Part shown: positions 8,036-16,567 of the stretch, in pieces
How the letters are laid out: each line of letters begins with the position of its first letter
How positions within the stretch are numbered: the first letter of the stretch is position 1
NCBI GenBank assembly: GCA_903871545.1
Contig: CAIQHG010000029.1
Location: 1 to 64,000 of the forward strand
Direction of reading: 5' to 3'
DNA length: 64,000 nt
Source: an uncultured Burkholderiales bacterium
GTDB lineage: Bacteria; Pseudomonadota; Gammaproteobacteria; Burkholderiales; Burkholderiaceae_C
Translations under genes and position numbers: made by a program
Notes under the pieces: model-generated
What the model was told of the DNA's origin: nothing
Databases searched by the model: none
The model's input: only the letters and a program-made list of their open reading frames with translations

Positions 8036-9364
8036 TTAAAGGCTTTTCTCGAACAAAACGATCTCGCGAGGACGCGGTGAAGCCTTGGATTCATTTGCAT
8101 TACTAATCAGCAATGGTTGATCTGCTACGATAAAGTTTTCATTGAGTTCAATAGCAAAAAGTGTATAACCAGAGCTCGACCGCAAACCTAACTCCTCTAC
8201 CATTTCAACTTTCTTTCTGGCCGCTCCTAATACTCTTCTGTCTGTTAGGGCAGTCCAAATTGTTTGTGAACCAATCACGGCTCCACCCATCCATTTGCAT
8301 AATTCTTCATCTGTTTGACCTCTTAACCCTATGTAGAACTTACTTGCTTTGGGTAAAGTTTCCCCCGGCATTGAGAATGCCGTACCGTCAAAATTAAACA
8401 CAATTGAACGCCATTCTTGACTAACTTCAAGCACTAAATCCTCAATCTCTCTTAATACAACATCAAAACAAGAAGCCGGGTCAGAGTGCTGCCATTTCGG
8501 GGGGTGAATTGGAACTGCACCTGGTCTAAGCATTGATAGGGGTCCCAATTGTTCACAAATAGCCATGTAAAGCAAAAAAGGCGGCACATCCGGAGCTGAC
8601 AACAACGCTTGGATTCGAGCCAAAGGCTCCACCAAAGCAGCCAACTTATTACGAAGCTCAAGCGCTTCTAGTCTATCCTCAAGGCGTGAGGAAGGAGAAC
8701 TGGTTAATTTAGCCAGGAAGACTGCTTTAGTTCGAATCTGAGTAACAACACTCAAAGTTCTTATCCAAACAGGATGGTTTGAAGAAATGCTTAGCAAAGG
8801 TGGTAAGACATTGCCTAATCTGAAAATCTCATTTTCCTTACAAACTGAGAGAAGTCTAATTGAAACGTATAAAGGGGATGGAATAGTGCCAGCCATCAAC
8901 TCTAGTTTGAACTCCATTCTTGGCAGATCAATGGGCAAAGCCTCGGATACTTGATCGCTGACCGGTGGACAGTCAATGCCCCGAAAGCGAGACGCTTGAC
9001 CCCTGGAATTAAGGGAAGGATTGATTGCAAGAGCGATGTATACATCAAGCTCAGTGTTGACAAAGCCGCTCTCAAATTGTGAAAGCTGTAGCTCTAAAGG
9101 TTGACTGTCATTAGAAGTTGAAGGATATACGACTGCAGTCCCATCAGGAAAGATTGCTTCTAAATTATTGATGCGCAAAATACCATTAGCAAGTAAATTT
9201 GCATCGATCTCAAAATTTTTAACGCCCCAGCCAAGGGAATTAAGACTTAGTAATTGCCAGGCTAATAAGGTATCTACTCGAGCTGATTCTTGTTGAAAAT
9301 GCTGCGGGGAAAGCAACATTCCTTCGTGCCATTGAATTCGCAAATGAGGGGATTGCAGATTCAT
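8036..9364 (-). CDS. tssK: T6SS baseplate adaptor TssK
   Basis: TssK is the trimeric adaptor that links the TssEFG wedge of the baseplate to the TssLM membrane complex. The start is diagnostic: IQWHEGMLLSPQHFQQ, followed by LNSLGWGVKNFEID and FPDGTAV. Conserved blocks continue through residue 442 (RIQALLSAPDVPPF, FYIGLRGQTDEEL, RRVLGAARKKVE, YTLFAIE), which is the usual family length of about 440-450. The ATG at 9364 begins 9 bases after the tssJ stop, and 45 bases separate the tssK stop from tssL, in keeping with one operon. Confidence 0.96.
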   Translation of the reverse strand: MNLQSPHLRIQWHEGMLLSPQHFQQESARVDTLLAWQLLSLNSLGWGVKNFEIDANLLANGILRINNLEAIFPDGTAVVYPSTSNDSQPLELQLSQFESGFVNTELDVYIALAINPSLNSRGQASRFRGIDCPPVSDQVSEALPIDLPRMEFKLELMAGTIPSPLYVSIRLLSVCKENEIFRLGNVLPPLLSISSNHPVWIRTLSVVTQIRTKAVFLAKLTSSPSSRLEDRLEALELRNKLAALVEPLARIQALLSAPDVPPFLLYMAICEQLGPLSMLRPGAVPIHPPKWQHSDPASCFDVVLREIEDLVLEVSQEWRSIVFNFDGTAFSMPGETLPKASKFYIGLRGQTDEELCKWMGGAVIGSQTIWTALTDRRVLGAARKKVEMVEELGLRSSSGYTLFAIELNENFIVADQPLLISNANESKASPRPREIVLFEKSL

Positions 9365-9373
9365 TTTTTTAAA

Positions 9374-9907
9374 TTAATTTAGAACTGAGACAGGATTGAT
9401 GATCACATCTCTTGATTCAAGTTTTATGAGATATCCAGGTTGATCCATCGACAAAATACCTTTGTGATCACCAGGAGTGGAATAGTTAACAAATGTTAAA
9501 GCTTGAAAGGCAGAAAATTGAGATAATTGTTTAGCAGTAACTGTAATGTTTTGACCCGGAACAAGCTCATATGAAATAACTTGCAAAGCTTCTGGAAATG
9601 ATTTGATTGAATTTTCTCTTGAAGCAAACCAACTGGTTGAATTCAGATTGGCTAAATTTCTCAGCAGATCCATATTTTTGACAAATAAAATATCTATCGC
9701 AACAGGACTATTAACATTTACGTCGGTAGAGGCCGTGATAACTAGGTTTTTCCAACTAGGAGTGACCGGTTGGGGCTTGGTAGACATAAAAGAAGGCATC
9801 AAATCCACACTCGAACAACCAGCGAAAGCAAGGATAAAAAACAAAACACAAAGGGCCACAGGACAATTTGTGGTTTTTGAGGGAATTTTTTTTTCAAACA
9901 AAAACAT
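9374..9907 (-). CDS. tssJ: T6SS outer-membrane lipoprotein TssJ
   Basis: TssJ anchors the membrane complex in the outer membrane by binding the TssM periplasmic tail. A lipoprotein signal is visible: hydrophobic VALCVLFFILAF followed by the lipobox AGC with Cys31 as the acylation site. The mature part has the TssJ beta-sandwich pattern: LVITASTDVNVN, SPVAIDILFVKN, LVPGQNITV and DHKGILSMDQPGYLIKLE. It is the first gene of the leftward operon and diverges from tssB across a 606-bp AT-rich region. No convincing Shine-Dalgarno precedes ATG 9907. Confidence 0.92.
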   Translation of the reverse strand: MFLFEKKIPSKTTNCPVALCVLFFILAFAGCSSVDLMPSFMSTKPQPVTPSWKNLVITASTDVNVNSPVAIDILFVKNMDLLRNLANLNSTSWFASRENSIKSFPEALQVISYELVPGQNITVTAKQLSQFSAFQALTFVNYSTPGDHKGILSMDQPGYLIKLESRDVIINPVSVLN

Positions 9908-10513
9908 ATAAAACTATAAATTAGTCATATTTAATAAAAGGAATGCTGAGGATAAGAAAAAAAATGATTCTATATCATTCTTGCTTGATTTATTGAAACA
10001 TTGAAAATTGCTAACTTCTCGGCCAATATCTAAGCAAAAAAAATATGCCTAGTGTTCAAGTTGAAGAGGAAATTACACCAAAATTGAAAGGTTTAAATTT
10101 GAAGTTATTAATTTAATTGTTAAAAAATTCTTACTTAGCTTTTTAAAATTACACTCAATTGCTCACATTCTTAAAATCAGATCCAAAGTCAAATATCTTT
10201 TTTTTGTAATTAAGCCTTATCGAGTAAATCTTATTATTTACTTCTTCTTACAACCAAGGGTTTGTCTTGTAGTAAATAGTAATTCATAAATTAAAAAAAA
10301 CGGTGTGTTAATTTGAAGTTTGTAGTTATACTTTTTTTTTGACTTAGGGTCGCCTGCATAATGTCAATTTTATGAAATTAAAAAGTTAAAAAAAAATTAC
10401 AAACATAAAAAAATTTAATTAGAAATAATTTAAAGACTGATCAACTTTTAATCTTATTTTGATCTAGAATAAATTCATCGTTTATTTCGCTAACTCACAT
10501 CTTAAGGAACAAA
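9908..10513. promoter_or_regulatory. AT-rich divergent intergenic region between the two T6SS operons
   Basis: This 606-bp stretch separates tssJ (leftward) from tssB (rightward), so both operon promoters should lie here. It is extremely AT-rich with many A and T runs. No plausible gene is visible. A TTGACT at 10339 has no good -10 at normal spacing (CATAAT follows after only 12 bp), and I see no -24/-12 sigma-54 pattern, so I do not assign promoters. A good Shine-Dalgarno (AAGGA, 10504-10508) precedes tssB. Its AT-richness makes it a reasonable target for H-NS-type silencing. Confidence 0.6.
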
Positions 10514-11092
10514 ATGTCAGATAGTTTGCAAAAATGGGTCGGTCGCAACCGCCCTCCTCGCGTTCAAATAACCTACGATGTAGAGATTGGAGACGCGATC
10601 GAAAAAAGAGAATTACCACTTGTTGTGGGCATCCTTGCAGACCTCTCGGGTCAACCACTCAAGCCTCTGCCTAAATTCAAAGAGAGACGCTTCGTTGAGA
10701 TAGACCGTGATAACTTTAACGAAGTCATGACAAAAGTTGCCCCTCGATTAGACATATCTGTTCCAGATACGCTCAAAAAAGAAGGCAACATCAAAGTTGA
10801 ATTAAATTTTACAAACATTGATCAATTTGAGCCTGAGTCAATAGTCAATCAAATACCAAGACTCTCCAAACTGCTAGAAGCTCGCCAGCAACTGCGTGAT
10901 TTGTTATCCAAGCTTGACGGAAACGATGAACTAGATGCTTTGCTTGAAAATATTGTACAAAATACCGAAGATCTCAAAACGATCAAAAGTTCTACTGGCG
11001 ATTCAAAGGAAGGCTCAACAGATAGCAAAGTTGGGGCAGATACTTCTAAGCCTGCCGATGCAGATCCTAAAACTGAGAAGCCAGCTGAATAA
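10514..11092 (+). CDS. tssB: T6SS contractile sheath small subunit TssB (VipA)
   Basis: TssB pairs with TssC to build the contractile sheath that drives the Hcp tube. The family signature is at the N-terminus: KWVGRNRPPRVQITYDVE, then ELPLVVGILADLSG, ERRFVEIDRDNFNEVM and PRLSKLLEARQQLRDLLSKLDGN. After residue ~160 comes a polar tail rich in Ser, Lys, Asp and Ala, which makes the protein (192 aa) somewhat longer than the common 160-170. The ATG has a strong AAGGA Shine-Dalgarno. It is the first gene of the rightward T6SS operon. Confidence 0.96.
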   Translation: MSDSLQKWVGRNRPPRVQITYDVEIGDAIEKRELPLVVGILADLSGQPLKPLPKFKERRFVEIDRDNFNEVMTKVAPRLDISVPDTLKKEGNIKVELNFTNIDQFEPESIVNQIPRLSKLLEARQQLRDLLSKLDGNDELDALLENIVQNTEDLKTIKSSTGDSKEGSTDSKVGADTSKPADADPKTEKPAE

Positions 11093-11202
11093 GCTGCACA
11101 ACAAGTCTCTGTGTTTGTAATCAATAAAAAAACTTGATTTATTCACAGATACTATTGAAAATTTTGCAATAGAAAACCATATTTTTTTTGGAAATTACTA
11201 AA

Positions 11203-12693
11203 ATGGCAACTCAATCCTCACCCGGTTCCGCTTCCACAAGCACTGAAAATGCTAACCTAAGCCTATTAGATCGCATCGTCCTTGAAGGAAAAATGGCAGC
11301 TGAGCCATCACAAAGCACCTATGCTAAAAAATTATTAGGTCAGTTTGCAACGCAAATTCTTGACGAAGGAATGAGAACTGCACCTGATAAAGGTGTGGTC
11401 GCAACCATCAACGAACGTATAGCTGAAATTGATAAAATCTTAAGTGATCAGTTGAACGCAATTTTGCATCATCCTGAATTCCAAGCATTAGAAGGTGCAT
11501 GGACTGGATTGCGCGACATGGTGTTTGGAACTGAGACTAGCACTCGATTAAAACTACGGTTAATGAATGTTACAAAAAAAGAGCTGCTCAAAGACTTGGA
11601 GACCGCAGTTGACCACGACATGAGCGTGCTTTTTAAGAAAGTTTACGAGGAAGAGTACGGAACTTTCGGAGGCAATCCCTACTCCTTGTTGATCGCTGAT
11701 TACTATTTCGGTCGCCACCCACAAGATCTAGCTCTTTTACAAAGAATCTCAAAAGTTGCCGCTGCTGCCCACACTCCTGTAATCACTGCTGCAGCTCCTC
11801 CGTTGTTTGATATGACTTCTTTTACGGAACTAGGTGTACCTCGAGATTTATCCAAGATTTTTGAAAGTGCGGAGCTATCAACTTGGAGTGGTTTTAGGGA
11901 CTCCGAAGACTCGCGCTATGTCACAATGGTTTTGCCAAGATATGCTGCACGTCTGCCTTACGGTTCAAAAACTAAGCCAGTCGAAAATTTCAATTTCGAG
12001 GAAAGTGTTGACGGTTACGATCATTCTAAGTATCTTTGGGCCAACTCCTGTTACCTTCTCGGCCTAAGAATCACAGATGCATTTGCTAAGTACAATTGGA
12101 CTACTGCTATCCGCGGAGTTGAGGGCGGCGGTAAAGTAGAAGGAATGATTGCTCACACATTCAAAACAGAGGATGGCGATATTGTCCTAAAGTGCCCAAC
12201 TGAGATCACCATTACAGATCGCCGCGAGAAAGAACTAAATGATCTCGGCTTCATGGCGATCGTTAACTCTAAAGGTTCAAACTTTGCGGCCTTTTTTGGA
12301 GGTCAAACTGTTAATAAGCCTAAGGTTTACAACCTTGATACAGCAAATGCAAACGCAGCACTATCTTCACGCTTACCTTACATTTTGGCTGCTTCAAGGT
12401 TTGCGCATTACCTCAAAGTTATCATGCGTGACAAGATTGGTAGTTTCCAAAACAAGACCACTGTTGAGACCTACCTCAATACTTGGTTGTCACAATACGT
12501 TTTACTTGATACCAACGCAACACAGGGCGAGAAGGCTCGCTTCCCCTTGGCTGAAGGTAGAGTTGATGTTAAAGAAACACCGGGTAAGCCTGGCTCCTAT
12601 CAGGCTATCGTTTATTTGAGACCCCACTTCCAAATGGAGGACTTAACAACTTCCATTCGCCTAGTCGCTGAATTACCTGCAGCAGCTGCTTAA
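11203..12693 (+). CDS. tssC: T6SS contractile sheath large subunit TssC (VipB)
   Basis: Large sheath subunit; with TssB it forms the helical sheath that ClpV disassembles after contraction. Conserved blocks are WTGLRDMVFGTETS, LRLMNVTKKELLKDLE, EEYGTFGGNPYSLLIADYYF, RYAARLPYGSKTKPVENFNF, HSKYLWANSCYLLG, GVEGGGKVEGM and SRFAHYLKVIMRDKIGSF. The length from ATG 11203 is 496 residues, as expected. A TTG 15 bp upstream is in frame but less likely. The 110-bp gap after tssB contains a small inverted repeat (AATCAA...TTGATT) that could affect the tssB:tssC ratio; this is speculative. Confidence 0.97.
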   Translation: MATQSSPGSASTSTENANLSLLDRIVLEGKMAAEPSQSTYAKKLLGQFATQILDEGMRTAPDKGVVATINERIAEIDKILSDQLNAILHHPEFQALEGAWTGLRDMVFGTETSTRLKLRLMNVTKKELLKDLETAVDHDMSVLFKKVYEEEYGTFGGNPYSLLIADYYFGRHPQDLALLQRISKVAAAAHTPVITAAAPPLFDMTSFTELGVPRDLSKIFESAELSTWSGFRDSEDSRYVTMVLPRYAARLPYGSKTKPVENFNFEESVDGYDHSKYLWANSCYLLGLRITDAFAKYNWTTAIRGVEGGGKVEGMIAHTFKTEDGDIVLKCPTEITITDRREKELNDLGFMAIVNSKGSNFAAFFGGQTVNKPKVYNLDTANANAALSSRLPYILAASRFAHYLKVIMRDKIGSFQNKTTVETYLNTWLSQYVLLDTNATQGEKARFPLAEGRVDVKETPGKPGSYQAIVYLRPHFQMEDLTTSIRLVAELPAAAA

Positions 12694-12721
12694 TAATTTT
12701 TTCATTTTTTCGGAGATTTAA

Positions 12722-13207
12722 ATGGCTGATAATGTATTAATTTTAGAAATCGACACTATTCCTGGCAACTGTGAAATAAAAGAATTTTCCAAGAAAATTA
12801 TTGTTAATTCTTATTCTCATAGTGCCTCTTTGCCAATAGGTGCAGATACTGCAAACACGGTTAGAACTACTGGTCGTCCACAGCTATCTGAATTTAGCTT
12901 CTCCAAGTCAAGTGATCAATCCACTACCGCTATGTACAAAGCTTGTACTCAAGGAACTAACCTTGGTAAAGTTAAATTGCATGTAGGTCGTATTGAGGCT
13001 GGTAAGTTTCAAAAACTACTTGATTACACAATGGAAAAAGCCATGATTACTAGAATCAGTACATCTGGTTCCAGTGGCCTCCCCTCCGATAGTTTCTCAA
13101 TTAACTTCTCCAAAGTTACTTGCGAATACGCACAGCAAGATGCCACAACTACAACTAAAGGTAAAACTACCTGGAATTGGGATCTTGAAACTGCTACTTC
13201 AACGTAA
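12722..13207 (+). CDS. hcp: T6SS inner tube protein Hcp (TssD)
   Basis: Hcp hexamers stack into the tube that is pushed out on sheath contraction, and they also carry small effectors in their lumen. Recognisable parts are the N-terminal ILEIDTIPGNC, the central RPQLSEFSFSKSSDQSTTAMYKAC block, and the C-terminal SINFSKVTCEYAQQDATTTTKGKTTWNWDLETA. The length is 161 residues with no C-terminal effector fusion. A good Shine-Dalgarno (CGGAGA) lies 6-7 bases before ATG 12722. It sits 28 bp after tssC. Confidence 0.96.
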   Translation: MADNVLILEIDTIPGNCEIKEFSKKIIVNSYSHSASLPIGADTANTVRTTGRPQLSEFSFSKSSDQSTTAMYKACTQGTNLGKVKLHVGRIEAGKFQKLLDYTMEKAMITRISTSGSSGLPSDSFSINFSKVTCEYAQQDATTTTKGKTTWNWDLETATST

Positions 13208-13254
13208 AATATTTTATTTTATGTTTGTGAGTTGAGTTAATACTCTCTCTCATT

Positions 13255-13722
13255 ATGTCGTCATTTGTTCAATCTAGTTTTGTTCCCTTCTTTGATCTTC
13301 TTTGTGGTTCAAAACTAGATTTAAATAATAAATCAAATCTCGACGCTCGAGCCTTTCAAGACTCTTTACTTTTAGATCTTTCTAGATTATTTAATTCTAG
13401 ATGCGACCTTACCTACGACGAGTATTTAAAGTCTACTGAGAATGTATTGCATTACGGTATTCCTTCATTTACTGATTTTTCTCCCATTTCAAAAAAAGAT
13501 CACATCAGACTGGAGATTTTACTAAACCATGCTATAAAATTATTTGAACCGAGAATGACTCGAGTTAAAGTTATGGTTTCAAATGAAGCAAATGACAACA
13601 AATCGGTTAAAGTAGAGATTTTATCTGCCGTAAATTTTGGTAACCAAATGTTGCGATTTGTCCCTTCTTACAATTTAAATCCTAATCATTCTGAGGTTGT
13701 TATAAAGCCTGAGAACGACTAG
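13255..13722 (+). CDS. tssE: T6SS baseplate wedge protein TssE (gp25-like)
   Basis: TssE resembles T4 phage gp25, which joins the baseplate to the first sheath ring. The core runs over residues 40-150: LLLDLSRLFNSRC, VLHYGIPSFTDFSP, RLEILLNHAIKLFEPRMTRV and VKVEILSAV. The acidic EPR motif used for sheath contact is present (FEPRM). It lies 47 bp after hcp and 19 bp before tssF. Confidence 0.93.
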   Translation: MSSFVQSSFVPFFDLLCGSKLDLNNKSNLDARAFQDSLLLDLSRLFNSRCDLTYDEYLKSTENVLHYGIPSFTDFSPISKKDHIRLEILLNHAIKLFEPRMTRVKVMVSNEANDNKSVKVEILSAVNFGNQMLRFVPSYNLNPNHSEVVIKPEND

Positions 13723-13741
13723 ATCAAGAGAATAAAAATTC

Positions 13742-15502
13742 GTGGATTTTCAAGACGATCTAGTAGACTACTACCGACGAGAACTTTCATATTTACGTGA
13801 AAGTGGGGATGATTTCTCCAAGCGTTATCCAAAAGTTGCCAACAGACTTTCATTTAGCGGGATTGAGTCTAAGGATCCTCATACAGAGAGGTTATTAGAG
13901 TCCTTTGCATTTTTAACAGCACGCATTCAACGTGAAATTGATAGAGAGTTTCCAAGCACTACAAATGCTATTTTGGAAAATCTAAGTCCAAACTTAACGC
14001 AGACTATACCCTCAATCGGCGTGGTACAAATGTCACTTGATCCAACCCAAGGTAAAGTGATGTCGGGTATTCGAGTTCAAAAAGGAACCGCCTTACAAAC
14101 ACCGCCCATTTCAGGTCAGATCTGTAGATTTCAAACTTCCTGGGACACAGATTTGTGGCCCCTATTGATATCATCTACTCATGTTGAAAATAGTAGATCC
14201 TTGTGCTTAAAGTTTGAAACAACTGCTGAAATAGAGCTACATGAATTAGAACTCGATCGACTAAGACTGCATGTTAGCGGTGATTTATCCAATGCCATGC
14301 CTCTGTATGACATGTTAACTTCGAATTTAGAGTTAATTGAAATAGTAAATGCAAGTAATGATAAAGCCCATAAACTATCATCGAACCAATTTGTTGAGGT
14401 TGGTTATTCAGATAGTGATCAAGTATTACCGGCTAACAACAATCTTTATCCGGCTTACAGTCTCTTGCAGGAATACTTTGCTTTTCCACGAAAATTTTTA
14501 TTTTTTGATCTTAAAGGATTAAAAGGTTTGTTAGGAACAGGAAGTCAATTCACCTTAAAGTTCACTTTTAAGTCTACCTTCAGGGCCCTCTCATCTGTTA
14601 ATAAAAATACTTTCCAATTGGGTTGTACGCCTTGCATTAACTTATTTCAAACGACAAGCGAGCCGATTGAATATGATCAACATAAACATGAGTACCTTTT
14701 GGTTGCGGATTATCAGCGCGAAGCATTTACCGAGATACATTCGATACAGTCCCTGATTGCCTCTGATCCAGATGCGGCACAGCCCATAACAGTACCAAAC
14801 ATTTTTGCAACTAATGGGCCAGAAGATAGAAATAATAGCCTGCATTGGTCCTATAGGAAACAAGCTAGCCTTAGAAAAGGAATAAGTGGTACAGATACTT
14901 TTCTGAGTTTTATAGACCGTCAAAAAGTCTCTACCGATAGCAATAATCCAATTATGTTCGCGAAAGTTTTATGCACTAATCGGCATTGGGCAGAACAAAT
15001 TGCTCCGGGAACAAAATTGATTGGAGAATTGATTTCATCAAGCATTGAAGTAACTAATCTATATGAGCCTAGTTCTCAAAAAGATCCCCTTTCTTATGAT
15101 AAGTCCTTGTTTTCATTGATAGAGATTTTGCGCCTTAACCATCAATCGCTTTTAGAGGGCGATAACGCTCTTGATAAATTAACTCGATTGTTATTACTTT
15201 TTTCTGGAGAATTCGCTACCAATCAATCCCAAATAAGAGGAATAAAGTCCATCAAAGTAAAACCCTCAATTACCCGAATTGGTAGAGATAATTGGCGTGG
15301 GCATTGCATGGGCTACGACATTTGGCTAGACATTGATGAAAGCAATTTCGTTGGAGGATCCATACTAATTTTTTGTGGTGTATTGGCTAGATTTTTTGCT
15401 CTTTACACCACAACAAATTCATATACTAGAGTTGGCGTAATGAGAAATGGTGAAATCTGGCGCCAATGGCCTCCCTTTGCAGGTTGGCAATGCCTGATTT
15501 AA
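13742..15502 (+). CDS. tssF: T6SS baseplate protein TssF
   Basis: TssF forms the baseplate wedge with TssG and TssE. The N-terminal signature is clear: DDLVDYYRRELSYLRESG, FSKRYPKVANRLSFSG, DPHTERLLESFAFLTARI and EFPSTTNAILENLSPNL. It is followed by YFAFPRKFLFFDLKGL and, at the C-terminus, GSILIFCGVLARFFALYTTT (family: LF..VLerFfa.Y.sin). The length is 586 residues, as usual. Translation starts at a GTG (13742). The C-terminus overlaps tssG by 13 bp. Confidence 0.95.
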   Translation: MDFQDDLVDYYRRELSYLRESGDDFSKRYPKVANRLSFSGIESKDPHTERLLESFAFLTARIQREIDREFPSTTNAILENLSPNLTQTIPSIGVVQMSLDPTQGKVMSGIRVQKGTALQTPPISGQICRFQTSWDTDLWPLLISSTHVENSRSLCLKFETTAEIELHELELDRLRLHVSGDLSNAMPLYDMLTSNLELIEIVNASNDKAHKLSSNQFVEVGYSDSDQVLPANNNLYPAYSLLQEYFAFPRKFLFFDLKGLKGLLGTGSQFTLKFTFKSTFRALSSVNKNTFQLGCTPCINLFQTTSEPIEYDQHKHEYLLVADYQREAFTEIHSIQSLIASDPDAAQPITVPNIFATNGPEDRNNSLHWSYRKQASLRKGISGTDTFLSFIDRQKVSTDSNNPIMFAKVLCTNRHWAEQIAPGTKLIGELISSSIEVTNLYEPSSQKDPLSYDKSLFSLIEILRLNHQSLLEGDNALDKLTRLLLLFSGEFATNQSQIRGIKSIKVKPSITRIGRDNWRGHCMGYDIWLDIDESNFVGGSILIFCGVLARFFALYTTTNSYTRVGVMRNGEIWRQWPPFAGWQCLI

Positions 15503-16542
15503 TTCGCGAATTATTAATTGAACCCTACAAGTTCAGTTTATTGCAATCTATCAACATACTTGAGAGATATTCTGAAAGTTTTAAATGTATTGATTTGAAC
15601 GATAAAAAAAGGCTTCTCGAGTTTAAAGCTCACGTATCGATGGCTTTTCCTTCAGCCGATGTTCACGAGATCTCTAATGATGGTGAACATTCTCCGAGAT
15701 TTAAACTATACACCCCTATTATTTGTTTAGCTGGTTCAACTGGACCGTTGCCGAAGATTTTTACAGAACTATTTTTAGAGAGTCGTAAAAACAAAGATAA
15801 CGGTCCATTAGATTTTCTTGATATTTTTAACCACCGGTTAATCCAACTTTTTTTCAGTCAGAAGACTAAATACCACCTCGCATTAGGTAATAATGAAATC
15901 TCTGATATCCCGATTTTGCAATTCCTTAACGCCGTTTCTAGTTCAGGCATTAATCAAGCAAATCTAGACAAAAATCATCATCCGGTTTGGCTGAGGCATT
16001 CAGGATTACAAGGACCGGCACCGCGATCAATTCAGGGATTGATGAAAATCTTATATGATCATCTTGGTATTGAGTTCAACCCAGAACAGTTTTATGGTGC
16101 GTGGCTCGATCTTGACCCCTCTGAGTATGCATCTTTGGGCAGTAAAACCTCAAGCAGAAATAAAACTATCCTTGGCTCAAACTCAAGCTTGGGGACCAGA
16201 TTTTGGGATCAAAGTGCTGGCTTTTTATTAAGGACTTTTAATTTGTCTTTCGAGATGTTTAATTCTTTGTTACCGATGAACGATAACAATAATAAGCTCA
16301 CTTGGGTAATTCAACGCCACCAATCATCGCCTCGCAAAGTTTGTCTCGAATTACAGTTGGATTCAAAAAAATACAAACCACTTTTGTTAGGCAAACAACA
16401 AGGTCCTATTTTAGGCCTGAGCAGTTGGATAATAGGACCTATAGTCAACTCTAGTAATAGTACCAATAAGCCAGTAAAGTTAGAGCCTTGTCGGTTTTGG
16501 CTCAAAAATCAAGACTTCTCGACCAACACGCTTGAGATCTAA
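15490..16542 (+). CDS. tssG: T6SS baseplate protein TssG
   Basis: TssG, with two copies of TssF, makes the baseplate wedge core. Family features are LIRELLIEPYKFSLLQSINILER at the start, FKLYTPIICLAGSTGPLPKIF, LDFLDIFNHRLIQLFF, PRSIQGLMKIL, LGIEFNPEQFYGAW and LGSNSSLGTRFWDQSAGF. The start at ATG 15490 (MPDLIREL, 350 aa) fits the family and overlaps the tssF stop by 13 bp. An ATG at 15466 would add eight residues. The gene is followed closely by clpV. Confidence 0.94.
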   Translation: MPDLIRELLIEPYKFSLLQSINILERYSESFKCIDLNDKKRLLEFKAHVSMAFPSADVHEISNDGEHSPRFKLYTPIICLAGSTGPLPKIFTELFLESRKNKDNGPLDFLDIFNHRLIQLFFSQKTKYHLALGNNEISDIPILQFLNAVSSSGINQANLDKNHHPVWLRHSGLQGPAPRSIQGLMKILYDHLGIEFNPEQFYGAWLDLDPSEYASLGSKTSSRNKTILGSNSSLGTRFWDQSAGFLLRTFNLSFEMFNSLLPMNDNNNKLTWVIQRHQSSPRKVCLELQLDSKKYKPLLLGKQQGPILGLSSWIIGPIVNSSNSTNKPVKLEPCRFWLKNQDFSTNTLEI

Positions 16543-16567
16543 CTCTATGTTTTAAAAATAGGCAATT

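Noticed and set aside
10339-10362. TTGACT...CATAAT as the tssB promoter
   Set aside because: The spacer is only 12 bp, too short for a sigma-70 promoter, and no other feature supports it.
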